A stretch of DNA of 50,824 bases from NCBI RefSeq assembly GCF_020889705.1, contig NZ_JACMYP010000027.1:1-50824 (forward strand), given 5' to 3'. Of this stretch, positions 8,003 through 16,518 are shown one piece after another (the stretch's first letter is position 1; every line of letters begins with the position of its first letter). The notes under the pieces were generated by a model, which was not told the origin of the DNA, ran no database searches, and saw only the letters and a list, made by a program, of their open reading frames with translations. Position numbers and translations under genes: made by a program. The stretch comes from Bradyrhizobium altum. Its GTDB lineage: Bacteria > Pseudomonadota > Alphaproteobacteria > Rhizobiales > Xanthobacteraceae.

Positions 8003-8779
8003 TCAGGCCTTCGTTCGCTTCTTCGATTTTTCGAGAAGATCGGAACGGAGCGCGAAGCAACTGCGATGATAGTGGATGTTGGCGACATAGACGGCAATGT
8101 CGTTGCTGTCGACCAGCACCAGGCGACAATCGGCCGTTGGTTCGCCGAGGCCGATCTTGAGCAGTTCGGCCGTCTCGGGATCGGCCACGCCGATCGTCAC
8201 GACCTGATGAGCATGGGCGAGCGTTATGTCGTCCATCTCCATGATCTTCGTCAGCGCGGCCGTGTGGGTGAAGCGCTTGCGGTCCTTGAGGTAGAGGTTG
8301 CGCGCCAGATGGAGGTTGACGACCGAAAACGGCTCGTCCTCGTTGTATTGCACGCTTCTGAGAAACGCGTAGCTGGCGGCGGGCCGCCCTTCATGCGCGG
8401 CGAGCCGGGGCGGATCCGCATTTTCCTCGACATAGACGCGCTTGAGGACGTTGTTCCTGACGGAATCGACCATCGACTCGAAATCATTGGCCAGGTTCAG
8501 CCAGTGACGATTCTTGGGTCTTCCGGACACGAACGTCCCGCGTCCCTGCTGCGCGTCGAGGAGACCCTCGTTCCGCAACATCTCGATCGCCTGCCGGATC
8601 GTAACGCGCGCGACGCCGAATTCGGCTTCGAGTTCCTCGATGGTCGAGATCTTGTCGCCCTCTTGCCATCGCCCGGACTCGACCCGTTGGCGCATGACCG
8701 ATGCAACCTGCACGTAGAGGGGGACCCGGCTGCGCTCGTAATTTGGGACTACCTTATTCATGATAGTAAGATAGTCCAT
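8003..8779 (-). CDS. GntR-family (HutC/UTRA type) transcriptional regulator
   Basis: This protein has an N-terminal winged helix-turn-helix (about residues 15-85; EGDKISTIEELEAEFGVARVTIRQAI) and a C-terminal UTRA ligand-binding domain (about 105-250). Proteins of this type sense a catabolite and leave their operator when it binds. A 32-base dyad (8746-8777) covers its start region, which suggests autorepression. Two starts are possible: ATG 8779 (258 aa, MDYLTIMNKV) or ATG 8761 (252 aa, MNKVVPNYERS). The second begins at the point where family resemblance starts, and leaves the operator across the start codon. The gene follows the Mo-hydroxylase operon closely and is convergent with dpaL. It is the best candidate regulator of the whole 1-17.6 kb locus. 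Confidence 0.9.
   Translation of the reverse strand: MDYLTIMNKVVPNYERSRVPLYVQVASVMRQRVESGRWQEGDKISTIEELEAEFGVARVTIRQAIEMLRNEGLLDAQQGRGTFVSGRPKNRHWLNLANDFESMVDSVRNNVLKRVYVEENADPPRLAAHEGRPAASYAFLRSVQYNEDEPFSVVNLHLARNLYLKDRKRFTHTAALTKIMEMDDITLAHAHQVVTIGVADPETAELLKIGLGEPTADCRLVLVDSNDIAVYVANIHYHRSCFALRSDLLEKSKKRTKA
8746..8777. promoter_or_regulatory. 32-base dyad operator at the start of gntR
   Basis: The left arm GGACTACCTTATT and the right arm AGTAAGATAGTCC match as an inverted repeat at 11 of 13 positions around a six-base centre. The right half (ATGATAGTAAGATAG) is shared with the sites at 6565 and 6447. It is the most extended of the five sites. It overlaps the first codons (start 8779) or the start codon itself (start 8761) of the regulator gene. 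Confidence 0.65.
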
Positions 8780-8814
8780 TTCATCGCCAAAGGCGAGTTT
8801 TTATCGCCGAACAA

Positions 8815-10035
8815 CTAGGATCGTCGCAAGAGCCATCGAAGCGCTCGTCTCACATAATCCAACGCCATCGATCGCATGAGCGCGCCGGCGTCGAATTCCC
8901 TAACCATGGCCGGCTCACCCTCGCCTCCACCCGATCGATGGGAGAGCCGCGTCTCGAGGTTCTGGACAAAGACAGCGATGATTCGTCCGGCCACATCCTG
9001 GATCAGACCGGAGCGGCTGAACTGCGCCAAGGCCCCGGTCAAGGTGAAGCCAATGCTGAGATCGACCCTGGTTTGGTTCTCCACGTCAGCCGGCTTGACG
9101 GCATAGCCGATCAGGCCGCGGGTTGACGAGTTGCTGCGCTTGTCCTTGCCTGCGCCGACGATCGTGCCCGTGCGGCTCGCATCATCGCGCGTCACATCGG
9201 CGATGCCTTGAAATTCGGCAGAGATCGGCCCGACCTTGATCTTGATCTGGCCGTCGACGTGACCGTCGACCGGCTCTCCGGCCAACGATGCGCCCGGCAG
9301 GCAGGCCGCGACCGCGCCGATGTCGGAGAAGAAATTCCAGACGTCATCGACTGGATGCCCGACGGTGAAGCTCTGCGTGAACGTCGTTTGCGGCTTCCAG
9401 CCCGTATCCCTGAGCGAGGCCGCCGCCGCTGCCGGAGCTTCCGCCCTTTTCACAGCTGGTGTGGCGTTTGCTTTGGGCCGAACGGAGGCCGCGGTCACCG
9501 CGATCGCATTGCCTGAGCCCGAAGGCCCAAGACGCGTCCGGTTTCCGTTTGGAATCGCCGCGATCCCTCGCCCCCTGCGGTCTGCGATCACACCCTGGAT
9601 GGCGCGGACGATGCCGACATAGCCGGTGCAGCGACAAAGGTTTCCGCTCATCGCCACGCGAATATCGCGCTCGCTGGGGTCCTGCATGCGCAGCACGACA
9701 TCGCGCGCCGACACAACCATCCCCGGCGTGCAATAGCCGCATTGCAGGCCGTGCTCTCGTGTGAACGCCGCGCGCAGCTCGCGCGTGATCTCGTCGTCGT
9801 CGAGCCCCTCGATCGTCGTGACGTCGGCCTGCTGGCAGGCCAACGCGAAGGTGATGCAGGAGCGCGTGGGCACACCATCGACTAGCAGTGTGCATGCACC
9901 GCAGACGCCGTGCTCGCAGCCCAGATGGGTGCCGGTCAGATTGAGCTTCTCGCGGAGAAAGTCCGCAAGATGCGTTCGCGGCTGGATCTCCGCGCTGACG
10001 GCGCTCCCGTTGACGTTGAGGTTGCAGGTGCTCAT
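8815..10035 (-). CDS. Molybdenum hydroxylase [2Fe-2S] subunit fused to a CoxG (SRPBCC) domain
   Basis: The first 150 or so residues are a standard small subunit of the xanthine dehydrogenase/CO dehydrogenase family, with eight cluster cysteines: C40, C45, C48 and C60 (plant-type cluster), and C99, C102, C134 and C136. After an alanine-rich linker (about 150-195) comes a CoxG/SRPBCC domain (VDDVWNFFSDIGAVAACLPGA, VDGHVDGQIKIKVGPI) and a C-terminal tail that may attach to the membrane. CoxG is normally a separate protein that tethers or helps assemble Mo hydroxylases. The start is ATG 10035, overlapping the FAD subunit by four bases. The frame stays open to 10314, but that part lies inside the neighbour. 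Total length is 406 aa. Electron transfer from the Mo site is the expected role. Confidence 0.9.
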   Translation of the reverse strand: MSTCNLNVNGSAVSAEIQPRTHLADFLREKLNLTGTHLGCEHGVCGACTLLVDGVPTRSCITFALACQQADVTTIEGLDDDEITRELRAAFTREHGLQCGYCTPGMVVSARDVVLRMQDPSERDIRVAMSGNLCRCTGYVGIVRAIQGVIADRRGRGIAAIPNGNRTRLGPSGSGNAIAVTAASVRPKANATPAVKRAEAPAAAAASLRDTGWKPQTTFTQSFTVGHPVDDVWNFFSDIGAVAACLPGASLAGEPVDGHVDGQIKIKVGPISAEFQGIADVTRDDASRTGTIVGAGKDKRSNSSTRGLIGYAVKPADVENQTRVDLSIGFTLTGALAQFSRSGLIQDVAGRIIAVFVQNLETRLSHRSGGGEGEPAMVREFDAGALMRSMALDYVRRALRWLLRRS

Positions 10036-10871
10036 TGCGACCGTGCCTGCTCGATCGCGCGGCGCAGCGCAGCGACATGGGTTTGCTTGTCCAGGGGATC
10101 GACCATCCCTGCCTTCTCCAGAATCTCGTCGACGGCCCCGCCGTCGAAACTGTCGTTCAGCCGCGGAGCGCGGCCGTCGCCGATCACATTGCTTGCCTTG
10201 GCAATGACGACCGGACGGCTCTCCGTCGCGCCGATCACCGCACGGCTGATGCCGCGATCGGGGTCGGTCATGAAGGCGCCGATTGCGTGGGCAAACTCGC
10301 CCGTCTTGCGGCAACTCTTGTAATAGCCCCAGCGCGCCGATTTGCTCAGTCGCGGCACCACGACGCGAACGAGAACTTCGCCAGGGCGCAGATCGGCTTC
10401 GAGAGCGCCGACCATGTAGTCCTCAACGGCCACGGTCCGCTCCCCGGCCGGGCCGCGCAGCACGACTTTGGCCCCAACCGCGGCGAGGATTGAGTGCCAG
10501 TCGGCGGACGGATCGGCGTGCGTCAAGCTGCCACCGATGGTGCCGCGATTGCGCACCGCGCGATATGCGATGCCGTTGGCCACCGTCGGCAGCGCACCAC
10601 GCGTGACGTCGGTGACGCGGAGGTCCTCGATATCGGCATGCGTGACGCAAGCCCCGATCGAGATTTCGTCGACCCCGTCACTGAAACAACGGAGCTCTTC
10701 GATCCCGGTCAGGTCGACGATCAGATCGGGCTGCACGAGCCTGAGGTTCAACATCGGCCCGAGCGACTGGCTCCCGGCCATCATCTTGACGGTTCTGCTG
10801 TCGTCCGCGATGAGCCTGATCACCGCGTCGACCGCATCGGGGCGCGCATAGTCGAAATTGACAGGTTTCAC
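10032..10871 (-). CDS. Molybdenum hydroxylase FAD-binding (medium) subunit
   Basis: This 279-residue protein matches the medium subunit of CoxM-type enzymes. The N-terminal FAD loop is AGSQSLGPMLNLRLVQP (about residues 32-48) and the second FAD contact region is NRGTIGGSLTHADPSAD (about 108-124). It accepts electrons from the iron-sulfur subunit and passes them to an external acceptor. It overlaps the large-subunit stop and the small-subunit start by four bases each, so the three subunits are made together. The gene order L-M-S is consistent with one operon starting at 13303. The acceptor is unknown. Confidence 0.92.
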   Translation of the reverse strand: MKPVNFDYARPDAVDAVIRLIADDSRTVKMMAGSQSLGPMLNLRLVQPDLIVDLTGIEELRCFSDGVDEISIGACVTHADIEDLRVTDVTRGALPTVANGIAYRAVRNRGTIGGSLTHADPSADWHSILAAVGAKVVLRGPAGERTVAVEDYMVGALEADLRPGEVLVRVVVPRLSKSARWGYYKSCRKTGEFAHAIGAFMTDPDRGISRAVIGATESRPVVIAKASNVIGDGRAPRLNDSFDGGAVDEILEKAGMVDPLDKQTHVAALRRAIEQARSQ

Positions 10872-13303
10872 GCCGGCAGCCCTTCCGCCAGTTCGGGCGC
10901 CTTCTCCTTGCGGCTCTCGGCTGCGGCCTGGATGGCTTCGAGGACACGCCGTGGCGTCATTGGTGTGTGCAAGACCTGGGCTCCAAGAGGCCTCAGCGCG
11001 TCATTGACCGCATTGCCGATCGCTCCGGGAGGCGCAATGGCACCACCCTCGCCGATGCCTTTGACACCGAACTCCGTATACGGCGCCAACGTCTCCATGT
11101 GGCCAAGCTTGGGCGCCGGCACCTCGGTCGGGCCCGGCAGCAGATAGTCGGCAAAGGTCGACGCGAGCGGCTGCCCCGACGTGTCAAAATTCATCTCTTC
11201 ATACATTGCGGTGCCGATGCCTTGCGCCAGCCCGCCATAGATTTGCCCATCGACAACCATGGGGTTGATCAGTTGGCCGCCGTCTTCGACGACCACGTAG
11301 TCGATCAGCTCGATATCACCCAATTCCGGATCGATGGCGACCACCGCGATATGGGTCGCGTAGCTGAACGTGCCGGAATCGCGCGCGGGCTTGTAGCCGA
11401 TGGTGACCTCCAGGCCTCTCGGATCGACAGTTGCCGGCAGATCCTGCGGCCGGCGATACCAGGTGTGCGCGATTTCATCGATCTTCACGCTGTTGGATGG
11501 ACCAACGACCGCGCCGTTCTCGAGCTTGACGTTCTCGACATCGGTCTGCAGCAGATGCGCGCCAATCCCCTTGATGAGCTTGGCGAGTTCACGCGACGCC
11601 GTCGCAACGGCGCCGCCGGACATCACGGCGCAGCGCGATCCCCAGCTGCCTGTCGAGTACGGCGTGTACTCGGTGTCGCCGTGAACCAGCTTGATGCGCG
11701 CGATATCAATGCCAAGGATCTCGTGCGCGACCTGCGGGAGCGTGGTCTCCATGCTTTGACCATGCGAATGCGCGCCGATGCGAAGCTCGAGGCCGCCGTC
11801 GGGAGTCATGCGGGCGGTTGCCTGCTCGTGTCCCGGAACCATCGGGATGCCCCAGCCTGCGTAGACCGACGTGCCGTGCGCACCCTGCTCGCAATAGACT
11901 GATAGCCCGACCCCGATCAACCGGCCGTCCGGCTCGCCCTTCTTCTGGCGCGCGCGGAGGCCCGCCAAATCGATCTTTGCCAGAGCCTGCCGCAGCGATT
12001 CCGGATAATTTCCGCTGTCAAAATGCTTCTTGGTGATGTTGTCGAACGACATCTGCTCCGGCCGCACCAGGTTCTTGAGCCTCACCTCGTACGGCTCAAG
12101 ACCGCATTCGTGTGCGATCGCGTCCATCATCAGTTCGATCGCGTAGCACACGCCGGTTCGGGCAACGCCGCGGTAAGGCAGGATCGGGCACTTGTTGGTG
12201 GACACCGACCAGGTGCGGCAGCGATAGGACGGGAAATCGTAAGGTCCAGGCAAAATGCTGGCGATCTGCGCAGCCTCCAGGCATGCCGAGAACGGATAGG
12301 ACGAGTAGGCGCCGGAATCGACCGAGGCCTCGCACTCGACGCCGCGCAACTTTCCGTCGCGATCGGCATAGACAGTGATGTTATAATGATGCTCGCGGCA
12401 ATTCGCGCCCGCCGTCAAATGCTCGCGACGATCCTCGATCCAGCGCACGGGATAGCCGCAGCGCATGGCGAGCCAACCAAGACAAACATCTTCCGTCAGC
12501 ACGATACCCTTGTAGCCGAAGCCGCCGCCGACATCGGGCGAGACGATGCGGATCTTCAGCTGTTCGATATTAAGGCATTCCGACAGGCCGTTGCGCACGA
12601 TGTGCGGTTGCTGATTGCCGGTGTAGAGCACGAGCTGGTCCATCCGCTTGTGCCAGACGGCAACCGTGCCGCGGCCTTCCATCGGCGCCATGCTCTGTCG
12701 CGCGGTCGATATCTCGCGCGTGATCTTGATCGGAGCGTCGTAGGCCGCTTCCATGTTGATGTCGACAAACGTCTCGAGGAAGACATTGTCGCCCCACTCT
12801 TCGTGCACCAGGGCCGAGTCCGGACGCCGCGCCAGCAGCATGTCATGCACGGCCGGCAATTCCTCGAAATCAACTTCGACGGCAGCCGCAATGTCCTCGG
12901 CTTCCGCGCGGGTATCGGCGACGCACATCGCGATCAATTCGCCGACCTGACGGACCTTCTCGAACGCGAGGATCGGCTGATCGGAAGGCTTGAAGCCCGG
13001 CAGTCCGGACACAGCGCGAATGGGACGCGTATCGGCCGCGATATCTGACGCAATGAACACGCTGCTGCGGAGGTGCGGCGGGATACGAATGTCCTTGATC
13101 CGCGCATGTGCAAGCGGACTACGGACGAACGCAACGTCGCGCATGCCGGGCAAGCGAATATCGCCGACATATTCGCCTCGTCCGCGGAGAAAGCGATCAT
13201 CTTCCTTTCGGGGAACGGAAGCTCCAACGCCTTGCTTTGCCACTCCGTCTCCCCTCTTGTCGTCCGTGTCCGGAGCGATCGACGGCTCGAACATCAAATT
13301 CAT
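10868..13303 (-). CDS. Molybdenum hydroxylase large (molybdopterin-binding) subunit
   Basis: This 811-residue protein belongs to the xanthine dehydrogenase/CO dehydrogenase large-subunit family: N-terminal a/b hammerhead domain (VPRKEDDRFLRGRGEYVGDI onward), molybdopterin segments such as SPDVGGGFGYKG, and a C-terminal GIGEGGAIAPPGA containing the expected catalytic glutamate. At the active-site loop where CO dehydrogenase has AYxCSFR, this protein has PYRGVART (about residues 375-383). It is therefore not expected to oxidise CO, but to hydroxylate a carbon, probably in an N-heterocycle or aldehyde. The start at 13303 follows the operator-like palindrome directly, and ATG 13294 is an alternative. 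No ribosome site is evident for either. Substrate unknown. Confidence 0.92.
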   Translation of the reverse strand: MNLMFEPSIAPDTDDKRGDGVAKQGVGASVPRKEDDRFLRGRGEYVGDIRLPGMRDVAFVRSPLAHARIKDIRIPPHLRSSVFIASDIAADTRPIRAVSGLPGFKPSDQPILAFEKVRQVGELIAMCVADTRAEAEDIAAAVEVDFEELPAVHDMLLARRPDSALVHEEWGDNVFLETFVDINMEAAYDAPIKITREISTARQSMAPMEGRGTVAVWHKRMDQLVLYTGNQQPHIVRNGLSECLNIEQLKIRIVSPDVGGGFGYKGIVLTEDVCLGWLAMRCGYPVRWIEDRREHLTAGANCREHHYNITVYADRDGKLRGVECEASVDSGAYSSYPFSACLEAAQIASILPGPYDFPSYRCRTWSVSTNKCPILPYRGVARTGVCYAIELMMDAIAHECGLEPYEVRLKNLVRPEQMSFDNITKKHFDSGNYPESLRQALAKIDLAGLRARQKKGEPDGRLIGVGLSVYCEQGAHGTSVYAGWGIPMVPGHEQATARMTPDGGLELRIGAHSHGQSMETTLPQVAHEILGIDIARIKLVHGDTEYTPYSTGSWGSRCAVMSGGAVATASRELAKLIKGIGAHLLQTDVENVKLENGAVVGPSNSVKIDEIAHTWYRRPQDLPATVDPRGLEVTIGYKPARDSGTFSYATHIAVVAIDPELGDIELIDYVVVEDGGQLINPMVVDGQIYGGLAQGIGTAMYEEMNFDTSGQPLASTFADYLLPGPTEVPAPKLGHMETLAPYTEFGVKGIGEGGAIAPPGAIGNAVNDALRPLGAQVLHTPMTPRRVLEAIQAAAESRKEKAPELAEGLPA

Positions 13304-13304
13304 T

Positions 13305-13344
13305 CTATTATCATAAAGATAGCATCACCAGGATTGAGCGTCGA
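13305..13344 (-). promoter_or_regulatory. Predicted promoter and operator of the Mo-hydroxylase operon
   Basis: On the minus strand TCGACG (13344-13339), a 17-base spacer and TATCTT (13321-13316) resemble sigma70 boxes. The -10 is part of an 18-base imperfect palindrome CTATTATCATAAAGATAG (13305-13322), which carries the CTATCTT half of the locus-wide motif. Transcription would start only a few bases before the annotated ATG, so the transcript may be almost leaderless. Confidence 0.45.
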
Positions 13345-13399
13345 GTCTCGATAACCCTCCCGCGTGCGACAATAGCGAGTTCGCACCACCGACGCCGCC

Positions 13400-13430
13400 A
13401 AAAAAGGAGGGGCCCAAACCATGGGCCCCT
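13400..13430 (-). terminator. Intrinsic terminator of the CoA-transferase/LLM/M20 operon
   Basis: Stem GGGGCCCA (13409-13416) and TGGGCCCC (13422-13429) with a five-base loop, followed on the minus strand by TCC and six T residues (13405-13400). It lies 22 bases beyond the M20 stop and before the Mo-hydroxylase promoter, so it separates the two operons. Confidence 0.8.
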
Positions 13431-13452
13431 TCCCGATCGATCCGGCCCTCGA

Positions 13453-14730
13453 TTACTCGGTTGGGGCGGAATTGCACCAGTCGTAGATGCTGAGCGCCAT
13501 GACCTTGATGGCCGTCAGATAATCATCGATCGACACATACTCGTCGTTCGCGTGCATGACCGCCGTCGAACCGGGTCCGAAGATCACGGTTGGCGTATTC
13601 GCGTACTTGTTCAAGAACCGCGTATCCGCGGCACCCTGGCGCCCCGAGATCGTCGGCTTCTTGCCGGTCACTTCCGTATAGACGTCGCAGACGGTCTGCA
13701 CGATCGGATGCTGGACCGGAATCTCCGAGGCCTCGGCGTCATAGCCAGCGAACTTCACCACGGGAGGATGGTCCTTCATCCAGGGATCCTGAGCCGCAAC
13801 TTCGGCGATCTTCTTGACGAGGCTCTGCTTGACGCCCTCGTGGTCCTCGCTCGGCACCGTACCGATCGATCCCTTCAGAACGGCGCTCGCCGGGAAGGCG
13901 CTCGGATAGTTGCCGGCCTGGAAGCTGCCGATGATGCAGGGCAAGGAGTCGATGGCGCTCGGGTAGAGCGCGTGCTTGACGTTCGCAACGCGCTCGTCTT
14001 CCAGCTCCTGCACGGCCTTCACGATTTTGTTGCCGAGCTCAATGGCGCTGATGCCAAGGTAGCGCTGCTGGATACCGGCGGGCTTGCCTTCGATGTCGAT
14101 CTGGAACCAGATACGCCCGATGCAGGCCGGCTGCACGAACAGGTCGCTGGTTTCGCCGGAAATACCGGCATCCGCCTTGTATCCCCGGATGACGGTGTCG
14201 AGCGTACCGTGTCCGCTGACTTCCTCGTCAATGACGATGTTGATCATGACATCGCCCTTCGGAGTGAGCCCGAGCTCCTTCAAGTACTGGACCGCGAGTA
14301 CGTGGCTGGCAACGCCGCTCTTCATGTCGCACGAACCGCGGCCATAGATGCGCCCGTTCTTGATCGAAGCCGACCACGGATTGTCGCTCCATCCCTCGCC
14401 GTTGCCGACGGGGATCACGTCGGTATGACCGTTGAGAAGCAGCGAGCGGCCGCCGCCGGTGCCCTTCAGGGTGGCAACGATATTGGGGCGATTCTCATAG
14501 CCGCGGTCGACCGGGCGATAGCCGGGATGCTTCTTCAGCTCGTCCCAATTGGTCTCCCACATGTCGACCTCGAGACCGACCTCGGTCAGGTAGCCGTGCA
14601 TATGCTTCTGGATCGCGGCTTCGTCGCCGGTCACGCTCGGGATCGCGACCATATCCTGGAGGAACTTGATCGCGTGATCTTTCGAAGCGTCGACCTTGTC
14701 GAGGATCTTCTTGCGTACGGGGTCAGTCAT
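13453..14730 (-). CDS. M20 family metallo-deacylase/peptidase (ArgE/DapE/YgeY type)
   Basis: This 425-residue zinc hydrolase has all metal and catalytic residues in place: H102 and catalytic D104 in LLNGHTDVIPVG, bridging D135 in GRGSCDMKSG, E169/E170 in VIDEEVSGHG, a further acidic ligand at E193 and the last histidine H393 in TAVMHANDEY. Family members remove acyl, carbamoyl or amino-acyl groups from amines. In E. coli an M20 protein (YgeY) is encoded next to the diaminopropionate lyase YgeX in the purine/urate degradation locus. By analogy this enzyme may release diaminopropionate or a precursor from an N-substituted form (inference). It is last in its operon, 36 bases after the LLM gene, with a terminator behind it. 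Confidence 0.9.
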   Translation of the reverse strand: MTDPVRKKILDKVDASKDHAIKFLQDMVAIPSVTGDEAAIQKHMHGYLTEVGLEVDMWETNWDELKKHPGYRPVDRGYENRPNIVATLKGTGGGRSLLLNGHTDVIPVGNGEGWSDNPWSASIKNGRIYGRGSCDMKSGVASHVLAVQYLKELGLTPKGDVMINIVIDEEVSGHGTLDTVIRGYKADAGISGETSDLFVQPACIGRIWFQIDIEGKPAGIQQRYLGISAIELGNKIVKAVQELEDERVANVKHALYPSAIDSLPCIIGSFQAGNYPSAFPASAVLKGSIGTVPSEDHEGVKQSLVKKIAEVAAQDPWMKDHPPVVKFAGYDAEASEIPVQHPIVQTVCDVYTEVTGKKPTISGRQGAADTRFLNKYANTPTVIFGPGSTAVMHANDEYVSIDDYLTAIKVMALSIYDWCNSAPTE

Positions 14731-14766
14731 CTGCTTGTCGCCTGTGTTGAGCGTTTTCCGGTTTCG

Positions 14767-15720
14767 TTACTTGGCGTGCAGGCGCGGGATGATCTCACGC
14801 GCGATGGTCTCGACCTGGTCCGCCTGATACTTGTACGGGACGAAGATGATCTTCTGGACACCCAGCGCGATATGCTCGCGAAGCTGGGCGACGCACTCAT
14901 CGACCGAGCCCATGATGGCGCTCTCGCGGCTGCAATCGCTGTGAGCCGGGAAATCCCACTCCTTGTTGAGCCAATCCATCATGTCGGCTTCGACCGCCTG
15001 CCGCGATTTTCCGATCATGATCGGCAGCTGCGAGGCGTTCTTCAAAGTCGACGGATCCTTGCCGCCCTCCTTGGCGAAGTTGATGATCTTGTCCCAGGAC
15101 TTCTTGAAGTCGGCGGCACGATAGAAGTAGGTGAGCCAGCCATCCCCGTTCAGAGCGGCGCGCTTCAGCACGGGATCGGCGTATCCGCCGATCAGCAGCG
15201 GAATTTGCGGCTGCGCCGGCTTGGGATACATCACCGCCTTGGAAATGTTGTGGCGCATGTATTCGCCGGTAACCGACTCTTCGGTCCACAGCCGGCGCAT
15301 GATCTCAAGATTCTCATCCATGATCTTGCCGCGCTTCTCGAAGGGAATGCCGAGCGCATCGAACTCGCGCTTGTACCATCCGGACGCCATGCCCATGATC
15401 AGGCGGCCTTCGGACAGCTGATCCATGCTCGAGAGCTGCTTGGCGAGCGCCACCGCGTTGCGGAGCGGCAGAACCAGGATGCCGGTGCCCATCTTGATCC
15501 GCTTCGTGCGCGCGGCAATGCCCGTCAGCGTCGTCAACGAATCGATGATCGGGAAGTTCGGATCGACGCCGAGAAGCATGTGGTCCCAGACCCAGACCGA
15601 ATCGTAGCCGAGCTCCTCGACCCGAACGCCATACTCGACGAGCGCCCGGGCGTTGGGCATTTCGGGATAAGCGGTGAAATTGCGCGCGGCAATACCAAAC
15701 GTGTTGGCGAGCGTGGTCAT
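14767..15720 (-). CDS. LLM-class (luciferase-like) oxidoreductase, probable F420-dependent
   Basis: This 317-residue TIM-barrel protein of the luciferase-like superfamily (VRVEELGYDSVWVWDHML near residue 30; TKRIKMGTGILVLPLRNAVALAKQ near 70-95; GRLIMGMASGWYKREFDALG) resembles members annotated as F420-dependent oxidoreductases (the Rv2161c-like group). The family uses either FMN or F420. The presence of a full F420 operon and NpdG in the same predicted regulon makes F420 likely here. It would reduce or oxidise a pathway intermediate. I chose ATG 15720 over the TTG at 15723, since GGAG lies 9 bases upstream of the ATG. It sits between CoA-transferase subunit B (27-base gap) and the M20 deacylase. 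Confidence 0.85.
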   Translation of the reverse strand: MTTLANTFGIAARNFTAYPEMPNARALVEYGVRVEELGYDSVWVWDHMLLGVDPNFPIIDSLTTLTGIAARTKRIKMGTGILVLPLRNAVALAKQLSSMDQLSEGRLIMGMASGWYKREFDALGIPFEKRGKIMDENLEIMRRLWTEESVTGEYMRHNISKAVMYPKPAQPQIPLLIGGYADPVLKRAALNGDGWLTYFYRAADFKKSWDKIINFAKEGGKDPSTLKNASQLPIMIGKSRQAVEADMMDWLNKEWDFPAHSDCSRESAIMGSVDECVAQLREHIALGVQKIIFVPYKYQADQVETIAREIIPRLHAK

Positions 15721-15747
15721 CAATAGATCTCCGGACTTGGTGTAGCT

Positions 15748-16518
15748 TTAGGCGGTGAAGAGACGGTCGGGATCGAGCATCCGCAGCGTCTCGAGTTCGT
15801 GATCGGTCGGCGGCGACGTGACGTGGAGCTTCTCGTCGAAGTCGAGCCTGAAGCCGGTATTGTCCTGTACTTCCTCGCGGTTGACGCCGGGATTGAGCGC
15901 CAGCACCTTGATGCGCCGGGTCCTGTCGTCGAAGCCGAACACCGCGAGCTCGGTAATGACGCGCCACATGCCGCCGCTCGGCAGGCCGGAGTCGCGCCGG
16001 CTGGTGCCGCCGCGGACGAACCCGGGGCTGGTGATGAAGTCGACCTGTTCGACGAAGCGCCGCTTCTCGTGCTTCATCGCGACGATCATGTTGGTCAGAC
16101 TGGAGATGTCATTGCCGCCGCCGGTGCCCGGCAGGCGCGTCTTCGGCTTCGCCGGGTCGCCGATGAACGACGAGTTCAGATTGCCGAACTGATCGATCTG
16201 GGCGCCGCCCATGAAGCCGACATCGACGTAACCGCGCTGGAGCAGCAGCAGGACATCGGCGCTGCCGAGGACCATGTTGGCGCGCTTGGTGCAGCGCTGG
16301 TCGTTGGTCGACGGCGGCAGTTTGCCCGGCTCGACGAAGGCGCCGACAACGCCGCCCTCGAACAGAATGGTCAGAGCCGGACAGCGGGTGCGCTGGGCCA
16401 AGGTTGCAGCGAGCAGCGGCACGCCGATGCCGGCGAAGACCACCTGCCCGTCCTGCAGCTGGCGCGCGCTCAAGATCGCGAGAATTTCGCTTGCGGTGTA
16501 GCGCTGCGCCTCAGTCAT
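15748..16518 (-). CDS. CoA-transferase family subunit B (GctB/IpdB-like)
   Basis: This is the beta subunit of a family I CoA-transferase-like enzyme (glutaconate CoA-transferase and the related ring-opening hydrolase IpdB). Start ATG 16518 (MTEAQRYTASEIL, 256 aa) overlaps the end of subunit A by eight bases. The frame is open to 16560, but that part lies inside subunit A. FEGGVVGAFVEPG near residue 50 occupies the region of the catalytic glutamate motif of beta subunits. I cannot tell by eye whether the residue is positioned for transfer or for hydrolysis. Together with subunit A it would activate a carboxylic acid as its CoA thioester or open a ring. Confidence 0.88.
   Translation of the reverse strand: MTEAQRYTASEILAILSARQLQDGQVVFAGIGVPLLAATLAQRTRCPALTILFEGGVVGAFVEPGKLPPSTNDQRCTKRANMVLGSADVLLLLQRGYVDVGFMGGAQIDQFGNLNSSFIGDPAKPKTRLPGTGGGNDISSLTNMIVAMKHEKRRFVEQVDFITSPGFVRGGTSRRDSGLPSGGMWRVITELAVFGFDDRTRRIKVLALNPGVNREEVQDNTGFRLDFDEKLHVTSPPTDHELETLRMLDPDRLFTA

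Noticed and set aside
10868..13303. Annotation as carbon monoxide dehydrogenase CoxL
   Set aside because: The active-site loop reads PYRGVART rather than AYxCSFR, so CO oxidation is not supported. Only the wider family is.
13108..15726. An 872-codon open frame on the plus strand
   Set aside because: It is antisense to the M20 and LLM genes, has no family resemblance, and is expected from codon bias in GC-rich DNA.
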